A stretch of 64,000 nt of DNA. Source: Chitinophagaceae bacterium UBA4407 (GTDB lineage Bacteria > Bacteroidota > Bacteroidia > Chitinophagales > Chitinophagaceae). The stretch lies in contig DGQT01000001.1 in NCBI GenBank assembly GCA_002390845.1, positions 175,477 to 239,476 of the forward strand. The letters are read 5' to 3'. Below the pieces are notes generated by a model, which worked only from the letters and a program-made list of their open reading frames with translations, searched no databases and was not told the origin of the DNA. Shown one piece after another: positions 44,454 to 52,785 of this stretch; positions within the stretch are counted from its first letter, which is position 1; every line of letters starts with the position of its first letter. The translations under genes and the position numbers were made by a program.

Positions 44454-44537
44454 CGCACAAGTGAGTTCCGATGAATCGGAATTTTGATAACACAACGGAT
44501 GCTTAATAGTAGCAATGAAGCCCACCTGAAAAAAATT
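44454..44537 (-). repeat. Intergenic arm, R orientation, type B core interrupted by a palindrome
   Basis: The core is split: CGCACAAGTGAGT, then a palindrome TTCCGATGAATCGGAA with ATTTTGA (44466-44487), then ACACAAC. The outer end AGCCCACCTGAAAAAAATT follows. A worn inner extension (TATTGCCCAATAAATAATAA) precedes it. Confidence 0.75.
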
Positions 44538-44584
44538 ACTGTACTATTTAGCCGGACGCTAAAATTTAATCCCTGTTTTTACAG

Positions 44585-44592
44585 TATGTTTG
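44585..44592 (+). promoter_or_regulatory. Candidate -7 box for the arginase-family gene
   Basis: TATGTTTG matches TAnnTTTG, 16 nt before the ATG at 44609. No convincing TTG is seen at -33. Confidence 0.4.
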
Positions 44593-44608
44593 TTGCAAAC
44601 AATTTCCA

Positions 44609-45751
44609 ATGTCATTTCAGCCAATCGATACAATGCTCGATTTTTTAGAGCCGGTAAATAAATATGTTTTGTCAGACGACCAGGGTTATAAACAAAACCA
44701 GCTTGGCTACAACATCGAAGCTTTTGAGGAACGGTTTCCATCACTTGAAAATACCGATATTGTTTTGATCGGCTGCGGCGAAAACCGCGGTGCAGGCTCG
44801 TTGAGATTGAATGCAAAAGCACCTGATGCCATAAGAAAAGAACTGTACAGCCTGTATCACTGGCACAAGGATATACGTGTTGCAGATGCCGGCAATATAA
44901 AGCCCGGCGCCACATTGCATGATACTTATGCAGCTCTAAAAACAGTGATTGCAGAGTTAATACAGCATACAAAAAAAGTGGTGATCCTCGGTGGTTCACA
45001 CGATCTTACCCTTGCCCAATATGGCGTTTACGAAAGCTCTGAAAGAATCATTGAAGCTGCCTGCATCGATGCGATGATCGATATTAACATGGATAGCGTA
45101 CTTCCCTGCGAAAGGTTTTTAATGCGCATGCTTACACATGAACCCAATTTCATCAAACAGTATAATCATATCGGTTTTCAGAGTTATATGGTGCACCCCG
45201 ATATGCTTGAAACCATTGACAAACTGCGCTTCGATTGTTTCCGCGTTGGCAAGGTAAAAGAGAATATGGAAGACATGGAACCGGTAATACGCAACGCCAA
45301 TCTTTTTTCGTTCGACATCACCGCCATACAACATGCGCATGCACCGGCCAACAGGCATACACCCAACGGCTTCACCGGCGAAGAAGCCTGTGTGCTGATG
45401 CAATATGCAGGCATGAGCGCCAACATCAATACAGTGGGTATTTACGGTTATATTCACGAGCAGGATGTACACAACCTTACCGCAAAACAAATCAGCCACA
45501 TGCTCTGGTATTTAATGGATGGTATGCTGAAAGGCAAGCAGGAAGCGGCTTTGATTGAAACAGAAAATTTCAGCGAATTTAAAATGGCGTTCTCCGAAGT
45601 GGAAACAACTTTCCTTCAAAGTAAAAAAACAGGACGTTGGTGGATGCAGTTACCCGAAGGAAATTTTATTGCCTGCAGCCACCAGGATTACCTTACAGCT
45701 TCGCAAAACGAAATCCCCGAAAGGTGGATGCGTGCCGTTGAAAGAAGTTGA
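44609..45751 (+). CDS. Arginase/formimidoylglutamase-superfamily protein with altered metal site
   Basis: This 380-residue protein has the ureohydrolase fold, with all three signature regions recognisable but changed. GGSHDLT (about residue 128) replaces GGDHS, DAMIDINMDS (about 150) replaces DAHxD, and SFDITAIQHAHAP (about 234) replaces SxDxDxxDP. Two of the usual metal ligands (the His of DAHxD and the second Asp of SxDxD) appear lost. It may have a different metal requirement or substrate, or be a non-catalytic relative. It is flanked by arms with type B cores on both sides. Confidence 0.82.
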   Translation: MSFQPIDTMLDFLEPVNKYVLSDDQGYKQNQLGYNIEAFEERFPSLENTDIVLIGCGENRGAGSLRLNAKAPDAIRKELYSLYHWHKDIRVADAGNIKPGATLHDTYAALKTVIAELIQHTKKVVILGGSHDLTLAQYGVYESSERIIEAACIDAMIDINMDSVLPCERFLMRMLTHEPNFIKQYNHIGFQSYMVHPDMLETIDKLRFDCFRVGKVKENMEDMEPVIRNANLFSFDITAIQHAHAPANRHTPNGFTGEEACVLMQYAGMSANINTVGIYGYIHEQDVHNLTAKQISHMLWYLMDGMLKGKQEAALIETENFSEFKMAFSEVETTFLQSKKTGRWWMQLPEGNFIACSHQDYLTASQNEIPERWMRAVERS

Positions 45752-45840
45752 GCCCCGGCTTTTATTCTTTGTGGCATCGCCTGTTGTGTCACTCACTTGT
45801 ACGTTCTGAACTTTATTGAACTTTTACCGAAGCGAAATTT
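45748..45840 (+). repeat. Intergenic arm, F orientation, type B core with tail
   Basis: The outer end GTTGAGCCCCGGC overlaps the arginase-family stop codon. The core is TTGTGTCACTCACTTGTAC at 45784-45802, followed by GTTCTGAACTTTATTGAAC and TTTTACCGAAGCGAAATT. Confidence 0.85.
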
Positions 45841-45869
45841 TAAAACCAGCATCAGCCTGAATTACAAAC

Positions 45870-47186
45870 ATGCAAAAGAATACATCCATTGCCTTTTTGG
45901 TTTTGAGCTTATGGCTTTCGTCATGTTCTGTAAACAGGCAGATTGATAAAAGTGCAAAGAAGGATATTATTGAAAGAACTGATCTGTCATCAGCGCATGT
46001 TGGCATCAGCATCTATGATCCTGAAACAAAAAAATACTTATACAATTATGACGGTGATAAATATTTTATTCCCGCAAGCAATACAAAGATCATTACCTGC
46101 TATGCAGCAATGAAATACCTGGGCGACAGTTTGGTTGGGCTTGATGTAACCGAGTTCAATAATTTTATTATCATTAATCCAACTTGCGATCCAACTTTAT
46201 TGCACCCTGATTTTCCAAATCAGCCGGTAATTGATTTCCTGCAAAAACAAACCAAATCTCTTTTGTACGAAAGTCCTTCGTGGAAAGAAAACGCCTATGG
46301 TTCAGGTTGGAGCTGGGATGATTACAATGACGACTATATGCCCGAGAGAAGCGCCATGCCTGTGTATGGAAATGTGCTTTCCCTTTCAGGAAAAGCGGAA
46401 GCTTTAAAAGCTATTCCATCAATGCTTTTAGCAGATCTAAATCCTGGATATGTTGCAGACACAACTGCTTTTCTTTCTAATGTAAAACGCAGTTTTCTTT
46501 CCAATAAATTCAACCTCGCTTTTAAAGGAACTACAGAAAAATTCTTACAGGTTCCTTTTATTACCAGTGATACACTTGCATTGAACTTGCTCGAGGATAC
46601 TTTACACAAAACAATCGGGCAACCGGGTAAATTCAGGTCAGCACAGGGAGGAGCAAAGTCTTACAAAATTTATTCTCAGCCAACCGATTCACTATTAAAA
46701 ATAATGATGCACCGCAGCGATAATTTTTTTGCTGAGCAGTCTTTATTAATGGTAAGCAATCAACTGATCGGTGTAATGAATGATGAAAGTATTATTGATA
46801 CTATACTAAAATCTGATTTAAAAGATATTCCACAAAAACCACGCTGGGCAGATGGCAGTGGCTTGAGCCGTTATAATTTATTTACTCCACAGGACTTTGT
46901 TTTTGTATTAAATAAAATGCGCAACGAGTTTGAATGGAAACGGATTACTACCATATTCTCTACAGGTGGCAGTGGTACTTTGAACGCAAGGTATAAAAAT
47001 CTCGAAGGGGAAATTTACGCCAAAACGGGAACACTGAGCAACAATCTTGCGCTCAGTGGTTATGTTGTAACAAGCAAAGGAAAAACATTGATCTTCTCTA
47101 TGCTCGTTGGCAATCACACAGCGGCCGGAGTAGATATACGCAACGCGATGGAACAGTTTCTCACCGGCGTTATTGAAAAGTATTAG
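45870..47186 (+). CDS. dacB: D-alanyl-D-alanine carboxypeptidase/endopeptidase (PBP4 type, peptidase S13)
   Basis: This 438-residue protein has a signal with a Cys near the cleavage point (LVLSLWLSSCSVNRQ), which suggests a lipoprotein. The penicillin-binding triads follow: SNTK (residue about 70) for the nucleophile Ser and Lys, SDN in HRSDNFFAEQSL, and KTG in YAKTGTLSNNLALSGY. It trims peptidoglycan peptides in the periplasm. Uma2 follows 25 nt downstream on the same strand. Confidence 0.93.
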   Translation: MQKNTSIAFLVLSLWLSSCSVNRQIDKSAKKDIIERTDLSSAHVGISIYDPETKKYLYNYDGDKYFIPASNTKIITCYAAMKYLGDSLVGLDVTEFNNFIIINPTCDPTLLHPDFPNQPVIDFLQKQTKSLLYESPSWKENAYGSGWSWDDYNDDYMPERSAMPVYGNVLSLSGKAEALKAIPSMLLADLNPGYVADTTAFLSNVKRSFLSNKFNLAFKGTTEKFLQVPFITSDTLALNLLEDTLHKTIGQPGKFRSAQGGAKSYKIYSQPTDSLLKIMMHRSDNFFAEQSLLMVSNQLIGVMNDESIIDTILKSDLKDIPQKPRWADGSGLSRYNLFTPQDFVFVLNKMRNEFEWKRITTIFSTGGSGTLNARYKNLEGEIYAKTGTLSNNLALSGYVVTSKGKTLIFSMLVGNHTAAGVDIRNAMEQFLTGVIEKY

Positions 47187-47211
47187 CTGTTTTTTGTAAA
47201 TTTGAACTTGT

Positions 47212-47781
47212 ATGATACAGCAAGCCGATATATCAAAAAAATATACACTGGACGAATACATCAAAATTGATGAAACCGGAACCCAGCGGCACGAATATTA
47301 TTACGGAAAATTAATACCTATGCCCGGAGAATCTTTAATGCATAATGAGATATGCCTGCGATTGTTTCTTCTTTTACACAGGGCTTTTTTAAGCAGTTCC
47401 TTTAAGATATATGTAGAAAATGTTAAGGTTAATATTGAAGGTGAAAGCATTTATCTGTACCCTGATATTACCGTAATGAAAGAGCAACCAAAAGCAGATT
47501 TGCCCCGAAAAGAATATATCATTTATCAGCCCTTACTTATTGCTGAAGTGCTTTCAGATTCAACACGCAAATACGACCTTACTGATAAACTGATACAGTA
47601 CCAGAAAATTTCAACGCTTCAATATTACCTGGCTGTTGAACCTGAAAAATTTGTTGTTATTTTTTATGAGAAAGAAGAAAATGGCAACTGGAATGCCAAG
47701 ACTTACACAGAGCTGAATGAGGTTATCAATCTTCCGTTATTAAATGCCAATATTACACTTGGTGATATTTATAAACCTTAA
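47212..47781 (+). CDS. Uma2-family putative endonuclease
   Basis: This 189-residue protein matches the Uma2 (DUF820) family with a PD-(D/E)xK nuclease fold: KKYTLDEYIKIDETGTQRHEYYYGKLIPMPGES, the acidic YPDITVM, and LLIAEVLSDSTRKYDLTDKLIQYQKI. These genes are abundant in Bacteroidota and cyanobacteria and their targets are unknown. It probably shares a transcript with dacB. Both lie between an F arm (45748) and an R arm (47808). Confidence 0.9.
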   Translation: MIQQADISKKYTLDEYIKIDETGTQRHEYYYGKLIPMPGESLMHNEICLRLFLLLHRAFLSSSFKIYVENVKVNIEGESIYLYPDITVMKEQPKADLPRKEYIIYQPLLIAEVLSDSTRKYDLTDKLIQYQKISTLQYYLAVEPEKFVVIFYEKEENGNWNAKTYTELNEVINLPLLNANITLGDIYKP

Positions 47782-47807
47782 TGCTGCACGGCTGTTGAAA
47801 GCTCAGT

Positions 47808-47878
47808 TATATTCAATCGTATAAGTGTGCGACGCAAGGAACGATCGATAGTAATACCTCAGCTTGGCCAATAAAAAA
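47808..47878 (-). repeat. Intergenic arm, R orientation, type A core
   Basis: The core is GTATAAGTGTGCGACGCAA at 47819-47837. The outer end is AGCTTGGCCAATAAAAAAT, directly against the mutL stop. Confidence 0.82.
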
Positions 47879-47879
47879 T

Positions 47880-49739
47880 TTATCTTCCAAACATTCTGTC
47901 TAAATAATCTTCTTTAAATTCAAGATAGGTAGGGCTGCTGTTTAAAGCGGTATTTGCAGTATTGCATTCAAATAAATCTTCTATAAGTTGATGCATTTCT
48001 TTTTGCCCTAACTGCTGACCGGCCTTAATACTTTGCTGCCTTGCCATGCAGCGGACAAGTTTTTCACGCTTGCTGAATTTTATATCACTGCTGAAATGTT
48101 TAAATTGTTCTATCAGCAATTCAATCGTATTTTTTTCGTTGCCCTGCAGTATATCCGCAGGCGTACCCTGTATTACAAAAGTGTTGCTGCCAAAGGGTTC
48201 TACGATATAGCCCAGTGCAGAAAGATCGGGAATTAAATCTTGCAGCAATACCGAATCTGCAGCAGTTAATTCAAGTGTTGCCGGAAATAAATTTTGCTGC
48301 GATGCCATTCTTTTTCCATGTGCAGCCACACTAAAACGTTCATATAAAATGCGCTCATGCGCCAGTTGCTGATGCACCAAAAGGAAACCATTTCCCGTAG
48401 GTGCAATGATGTAGGTATTGTGTATCTGCAGCAACAAAGCATCCGTTGAAAGTTTCCGGTTACTGTTTTCCGGTAATAAATTTTGTTGAGTATTAGCAGT
48501 TGAATATTGAGTATTATTTATTGCTTCTTTCTCAATTATATTTTCTTTTGACGATGCAAAAAATTCTTTCCAGTGCTTCAATTCACTCTTTTCGTTTGGC
48601 TCAATAAAATGTGCCTGGTTCTTTTGTGTAAACGTTTTAAAAAGTGAAGATGATGCCGCTGATTCCTGCTGATCACTGGAAAAGGGTTTGCTTACAGATT
48701 CCAGTTGCTGAATCTCTGCATTTAAACTAAAATCAAGCGAAGGCGCAATGCTGAATTGTGCCAGCGCATGTTTAACCGCAGCCTGCACAAAAGCATAAAT
48801 AATTTTTTCGTCTTCGAATTTTATTTCCTGTTTGGTTGGGTGTACATTAATATCAATTTGCGAAGGGTCAAGATCAATAAACAATACATACAATGGAAAG
48901 CTGTCTTTCGCAATCATTTCCTGGTAAGCGCTCATCACTGCGTGGTTCAGGTAAGCACTTTTAATAAAGCGGTTGTTTACAAAAAAATATTGTTCGCCCC
49001 GGGTTTTGCGTGCAGTTTCGGGCTTGCCTGCAAAACCATAAATATTCATGTAATCTGTTTCTTCTTTTACCATTACCAGCTTAGATGCATACTGGTTTCC
49101 GAGCAATTGTAAAATACGTTGCTTGGCACTGCCAGACTCTAAATAAAATACCTGCTGACCATTGCTCATCAACGAAAAAAATACGTTGGGAAACGCCAAT
49201 GCCACACGCATAAACTCATCTACAATATGCCTGAGTTCGGCGGCATTGGTCTTTAAAAAATTTCGTCTTGCAGGCACATTAAAAAACAGGTTCTTCATAC
49301 TGATGCTGGTGCCCACTGCACTGGCGCACGGCTCCTGTTTTTTTACAATACTATTTTCAATTTCAAGATAGGTGCCCAGGTCTTCCCCTTCTTTCCGCGT
49401 TTTCATTTCAACCTGCGCCACAGCAGCAATTGAGGCCAGCGCCTCGCCGCGAAAGCCCATGGTTTTTATATGAAACAGGTCGTCAATTGCTTTTATTTTG
49501 CTGGTGGCATGGCGTTCAAAACTCATTCTTGCATCGGTTTCGCTCATACCTTTGCCATTGTCGATCACTTGTATCAGCGCCTTTCCGGCATCGGTAACGA
49601 TCAGTTGAATATGGGTTGCGCCGGCATCCACAGCATTTTCCAGCAGTTCTTTTACAGCGCTTGCAGGCCGCTGAATTACTTCGCCTGCCGCAATCTGGTT
49701 CGCTATATTATCAGGTAACAGTTGTATAATGTCCGCCAC
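47880..49739 (-). CDS. mutL: DNA mismatch repair protein MutL
   Basis: This 619-residue protein has an N-terminal GHKL ATPase domain (IANQIAAGEVIQRPASAVKELLENAVDAGAT, DNGKGM, TMGFRGEALASIAAVAQ, KTRGEQYFFVNNRFIK). A variable linker and a C-terminal dimerisation domain follow. Where endonuclease-type MutL has DQHAxHERxxxE, this protein reads VHQQLAHERILYE near residue 450, so the metal-binding Asp and His are replaced. MutL couples MutS mismatch recognition to strand excision. It is alone between arms. Confidence 0.95.
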   Translation of the reverse strand: MADIIQLLPDNIANQIAAGEVIQRPASAVKELLENAVDAGATHIQLIVTDAGKALIQVIDNGKGMSETDARMSFERHATSKIKAIDDLFHIKTMGFRGEALASIAAVAQVEMKTRKEGEDLGTYLEIENSIVKKQEPCASAVGTSISMKNLFFNVPARRNFLKTNAAELRHIVDEFMRVALAFPNVFFSLMSNGQQVFYLESGSAKQRILQLLGNQYASKLVMVKEETDYMNIYGFAGKPETARKTRGEQYFFVNNRFIKSAYLNHAVMSAYQEMIAKDSFPLYVLFIDLDPSQIDINVHPTKQEIKFEDEKIIYAFVQAAVKHALAQFSIAPSLDFSLNAEIQQLESVSKPFSSDQQESAASSSLFKTFTQKNQAHFIEPNEKSELKHWKEFFASSKENIIEKEAINNTQYSTANTQQNLLPENSNRKLSTDALLLQIHNTYIIAPTGNGFLLVHQQLAHERILYERFSVAAHGKRMASQQNLFPATLELTAADSVLLQDLIPDLSALGYIVEPFGSNTFVIQGTPADILQGNEKNTIELLIEQFKHFSSDIKFSKREKLVRCMARQQSIKAGQQLGQKEMHQLIEDLFECNTANTALNSSPTYLEFKEDYLDRMFGR

Positions 49740-49791
49740 AGTTTCTTCCTTCTTTTAAGTGCGCAAAAATAGAACTATAAAACAAGTTTAT

Positions 49792-49819
49792 AGTTTGCAG
49801 TTTGTAGTTTGTGGTTTGC
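49792..49819. repeat. Tandem heptamer repeat
   Basis: Four head-to-tail units occur: AGTTTGC, AGTTTGT, AGTTTGT, GGTTTGC. They lie between the mutL start and the F arm. Confidence 0.7.
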
Positions 49820-49827
49820 AGGCAAGT

Positions 49828-50066
49828 ACTTTTATGAGCCTGGCTAAGGATGACTGCTGATCGTCCCTTGCGTCGCACTTTTGTACGTTCGTATTATTAA
49901 TGGGCTTTTACCGAAGCAAATATTGAAGCGAATTTGTAGTATTGATATGATTGAAGGTTGCAAAAAACAGATGCCAAAGCCAAATTGAAAATATAAAGAT
50001 GAACGGATTGCGACGCAACGAAGCTGCCATGAAAACCTATGCTGGTATAACCGGAATTCATTTTTA
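49828..50066. repeat. Inverted-repeat element: F arm (type A, with tail) and degenerate R arm
   Basis: The F arm has outer end TTTTATGAGCCTGGC, core TTGCGTCGCACTTTTGTAC (49868-49886) and tail TTTTACCGAAGCAAATATTG. The R arm retains GATTGCGACGCAAC (50006-50019) and a worn outer end. Confidence 0.75.
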
Positions 50067-50088
50067 ACCGGCTTCTGAGAAACATTTC

Positions 50089-50096
50089 TACATTTG
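50089..50096 (+). promoter_or_regulatory. Candidate -7 box for the SDR gene
   Basis: TACATTTG is a perfect TAnnTTTG, 15 nt before the ATG at 50112. The T-rich outer end of the R arm (about 50059-50066) occupies the -33 position. Confidence 0.5.
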
Positions 50097-50111
50097 TGTA
50101 AACGAATATTT

Positions 50112-50891
50112 ATGAACCTTTCACTAACCGGTAAAACCGCCGTTATATGCGGCAGCACGCAAGGAATTGGGCTGGCCTGTGCCATTGAACTGGCTTCACT
50201 TGGGGCAAGGTGTGTATTAATGTCGAGGAATGAGGAAGCGCTGATTGAAGCTGTGCAGGAACTTGACACACCGCATTTACACCGTTTTCTTGTAGCTGAT
50301 TTTAGCAAGCCTGATGAAGTGAAAACAGTAATAGATGATTTTATAAAAAATAACGAAGTACACATTCTGATCAATAATACCGGCGGCCCTTCGGCCGGGC
50401 CAATATTCGAAGCAAAAGAAGAATCCTTTATTCATGCATTTAATCAACACGTAATCTGCAATCATATTCTTGTAAAGGCCGTTACGCCTTCTATGAAAAA
50501 AGCAGGTTATGGCAGGATCATCAATATTATTTCTACCTCGGTTAAAATTCCTTTGAAGAATCTTGGCGTATCCAATACTATTCGTGGGGCAGTTGCATCA
50601 TGGGCTAAAACAATGGCCAATGAACTGGGTGAATTTAATATTACTGTAAACAATGTTTTACCGGGTTTTACGAAAACAAAACGACTGGAAAGTTTAGTGA
50701 TGAATATTGCTACCGCAAAGCATATTACAACTGATGAAGTAGAAGCTGGTATGATAACAGAAATACCCATGAAGCGATTTGGTGAAGCTGCTGAAATAGC
50801 TGCTGTAGCTGCATTTCTTGCTTCGCCTGCTGCATCTTATGTTAACGGGGTTAGTATTGCAGCAGATGGTGGAAGAACCGGAAGCCTTTAA
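50112..50891 (+). CDS. SDR-family oxidoreductase lacking the YxxxK catalytic pair
   Basis: This 259-residue Rossmann protein shows TAVICGSTQGIGLACAIELASLG (cofactor TGxxxGIG variant), LINNTGGPSAG, and the end PAASYVNGVSIAADGGRTGSL. The active-site Ser region IISTS is present, but the usual YxxxK reads SNTIR (about residues 152-156), so Tyr and Lys are replaced by Ser and Arg. The same change is seen in a known SDR subgroup. The longer start 6 codons upstream lies beyond the promoter box, so 50112 is used. It is convergent with the next gene. Confidence 0.88.
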   Translation: MNLSLTGKTAVICGSTQGIGLACAIELASLGARCVLMSRNEEALIEAVQELDTPHLHRFLVADFSKPDEVKTVIDDFIKNNEVHILINNTGGPSAGPIFEAKEESFIHAFNQHVICNHILVKAVTPSMKKAGYGRIINIISTSVKIPLKNLGVSNTIRGAVASWAKTMANELGEFNITVNNVLPGFTKTKRLESLVMNIATAKHITTDEVEAGMITEIPMKRFGEAAEIAAVAAFLASPAASYVNGVSIAADGGRTGSL

Positions 50892-50921
50892 TTATTTAAG
50901 CGAATAATTATAATTTATGGG

Positions 50922-51470
50922 TTACAAATGGGCTTCTGTGTGCTCAATATTTTCGGTCTGTGTTTTGTTTTTATTGCAGGCGCAAGTACCTTGTTCCCTG
51001 TTTTTGCACGAAACCGCATCAGAAGATTTTAATAACATCAACTGATGCCTCCACAATTGTTTGGCAGGAAGAAAACTGTTATTGTATAAAGAAGTAAAAC
51101 CGCTGATGCAAGAAAATAATTCACTGTTTAACGGATAGCTATCGCCCTCTGTTTCCAGCTCACCAATACATTTGGTAAGTCGTTCTTCTTTACTTCCGGT
51201 AAGCATTATGATCTCTTCTATATCAGGGGAAAAATTATTTTCCCGTGGCTGATCAAACAAAGAAAGTACAGCAGGAAAAATCAGTTTGGTTTCGTAGGTT
51301 TCAAGCGAATGCAATTCTTTGCAAATTGTGTCTAACTGTTTGTTTGCAATAACAGGATCGTCAATACTGCAAAACGATTTGCATTTATTTAATGCACTAT
51401 GCAACTCCGGGTAAATATCCTTTTGTAGCCGGTTGATTGAATTGCGGTATTTGTGAACAGTTAAACACAT
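50922..51470 (-). CDS. Helical protein, possibly hemerythrin-like, with Cys-rich tail
   Basis: With start ATG at 51470 the product has 182 residues and is mostly alpha-helical. The segment ELHSLETYETKLIFPAVLSLF resembles the HxxxE...FP core of hemerythrin/RIC-type di-iron proteins, but a full His set is not evident. The C-terminus ends in CKNREQGTCACNKNK. A start at 51530 would place the three AAAACATGA boxes close to or inside the gene; the box TAGCTTTG about 23 nt before 51470 supports the shorter form. It lies directly downstream of a Crp/Fnr gene, so redox or nitrosative stress is a plausible theme (inference). Confidence 0.6.
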   Translation of the reverse strand: MCLTVHKYRNSINRLQKDIYPELHSALNKCKSFCSIDDPVIANKQLDTICKELHSLETYETKLIFPAVLSLFDQPRENNFSPDIEEIIMLTGSKEERLTKCIGELETEGDSYPLNSELFSCISGFTSLYNNSFLPAKQLWRHQLMLLKSSDAVSCKNREQGTCACNKNKTQTENIEHTEAHL

Positions 51471-51515
51471 GCCTTCATCTTTTAAAGGCACAAAGCTAAC
51501 TTCAACAAAATATGT

Positions 51516-51561
51516 AAAACATGAGTACAAAAAGCATAAAACATGATTTTCCTCATGTTTT
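51516..51561. promoter_or_regulatory. Three AAAACATGA boxes, candidate Crp/Fnr operator
   Basis: AAAACATGA occurs at 51516-51524 and 51538-51546, exactly 22 bp apart. Its inverse TCATGTTTT is at 51553-51561, giving a 9-6-9 inverted repeat. The cluster lies between the regulator gene and the helical protein gene. The inverted repeat could also act as a weak terminator of the regulator transcript. Confidence 0.5.
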
Positions 51562-51597
51562 TTAAAATGGCAGCGGAGAAAAAAATATGTAAGGTTA

Positions 51598-52305
51598 TCA
51601 ATCCAGGTTGGCCAGGCGGGTTAGTTTAGATATTTCCAATAGCCGTATTTTTTTTCCTTTTAATTCTATCAGTTTATCCTGGTTAAATTCTGAAAGCAGC
51701 CTTATGGCGGTTTCTGTAGAAGTACCTACGAAATCTGCAATTTCCTCCCGGCTTAAAGAAACATTGAGCGATTGATCCTGCTCGTTTAACCCATAAGAGG
51801 CTTTAAAGAAAAGTAAGGCTTCTGCCATTCTTTCCCTCACATTTTTTTGTGCCATAGAAACAATCTGATCCTCGGCTTTTTTAAGGTTATCAGAAAGTAA
51901 CTTCATTACTTCAAAACCTACTGTAGAATTATCGTGCAGCATAGAGAAAAACGATTGCTTTGGAATAAAGCAAATAGAAGAATCTTCAAGAGCCACTGCA
52001 TTACAATGGTAGCGTTCACCCGAAATAAGAGACCGGTAACCAGCAACATCGCCGTCTTTAAGCAGCCTTAGAATCTGTTCTTTACCATTTTCACCTGTAG
52101 CCGCCAGTTTTACTTTACCATGATTAATACAATATAGCCCAAGCGGGTTGCCATTTTCAGAAAAAATATACTGGCCTTTTTTATAGTGGGAACAGGCTTT
52201 AATTTCGCTCAGGCTTTCTGTTTCAGCAATATTGAGTTTCTTAAAAATAGAGTGTACCCTCGAATTGCATACTGAGCAACTAAATTCCTCCTGAATCGCT
52301 TTCAT
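51598..52305 (-). CDS. Crp/Fnr-family transcriptional regulator (second of two)
   Basis: This 235-residue protein opens KAIQEEFSCSVCNSRVHSIF with Cys10 and Cys13. The cNMP-binding-fold beta-roll follows (YKKGQYIFSENGNPLGLYCINHGKVKLAATGENGKEQILRLL), then a dimer helix and a winged helix (VSLSREEIADFVGTSTETAIRLLSEF). Its recognition helix, with ETxxR, is FNR-like. Pro-Ser-Cys features suggest redox or metabolite sensing rather than cAMP. It is a paralogue of the protein at 35196. Confidence 0.88.
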   Translation of the reverse strand: MKAIQEEFSCSVCNSRVHSIFKKLNIAETESLSEIKACSHYKKGQYIFSENGNPLGLYCINHGKVKLAATGENGKEQILRLLKDGDVAGYRSLISGERYHCNAVALEDSSICFIPKQSFFSMLHDNSTVGFEVMKLLSDNLKKAEDQIVSMAQKNVRERMAEALLFFKASYGLNEQDQSLNVSLSREEIADFVGTSTETAIRLLSEFNQDKLIELKGKKIRLLEISKLTRLANLD

Positions 52306-52436
52306 ACTTTAAGTTTTAAAATGGCTTCTACAAATATATCTTGAAATTTATATAACAGGGTGGTTACTTTTGGCATATTCCAGTTACAGTAAACATAAAC
52401 CTACATTTGTAATAATTTGTTACAATAAGCGTATTA

Positions 52437-52545
52437 AATTTTGAACCAGGCAATAGATACTTTGATTCAGCTTTTGTTGCGTCGCACACTTGTACAGTTG
52501 AAGTATTGGTGAGCGGAGCTGAACCATGCAGCTTTTACCGGATAA
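52437..52545 (+). repeat. Intergenic arm, F orientation, type A core, with insertion
   Basis: The outer end is TTTTGAACCAGGC and the core is TTGCGTCGCACACTTGTAC at 52477-52495. Then GTGAGCGGAGCTGAACCATG (52509-52528), a near copy of the insert at 31449, precedes the tail CAGCTTTTACCGG. Confidence 0.82.
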
Positions 52546-52589
52546 ATTTTTAGATCAGATCTAATATCTGCACACCTTTAATAAAAAAT

Positions 52590-52700
52590 ATGAACCCGGA
52601 AACATCAATGGTAGTATGGCCGGTAATCAATGTTGTTATAATTTTATTGATTACAGTGTCGGTAATCAGATATTTTAAAAGGAAAAAATCAGACAAGTAG
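52590..52700 (+). CDS. Possible small membrane protein, 36 residues
   Basis: ATG at 52590 opens a frame of 36 codons. The product begins MNPETSMVVWPVIN, has one hydrophobic span (about residues 8-27), and ends in the basic tail YFKRKKSDK, the typical layout of a single-pass small protein. It lies between the F arm at 52437 and the R arm at 52806. Chance occurrence cannot be excluded at this length. Confidence 0.45.
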   Translation: MNPETSMVVWPVINVVIILLITVSVIRYFKRKKSDK

Positions 52701-52785
52701 GATAACCACAAAATACGGAACATTTTATTTTAAGATCGTCTGCCAATTAGGATTGGCTTGGGTTAAAGCTTATTCATGATGCCAA

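Noticed and set aside
44559..44999. 146-residue minus-strand frame
   Set aside because: It is a shadow of the arginase-family gene on the opposite strand.
49844..50374. 176-residue minus-strand frame
   Set aside because: It is antisense to the SDR gene and arm sequence, with no family resemblance.
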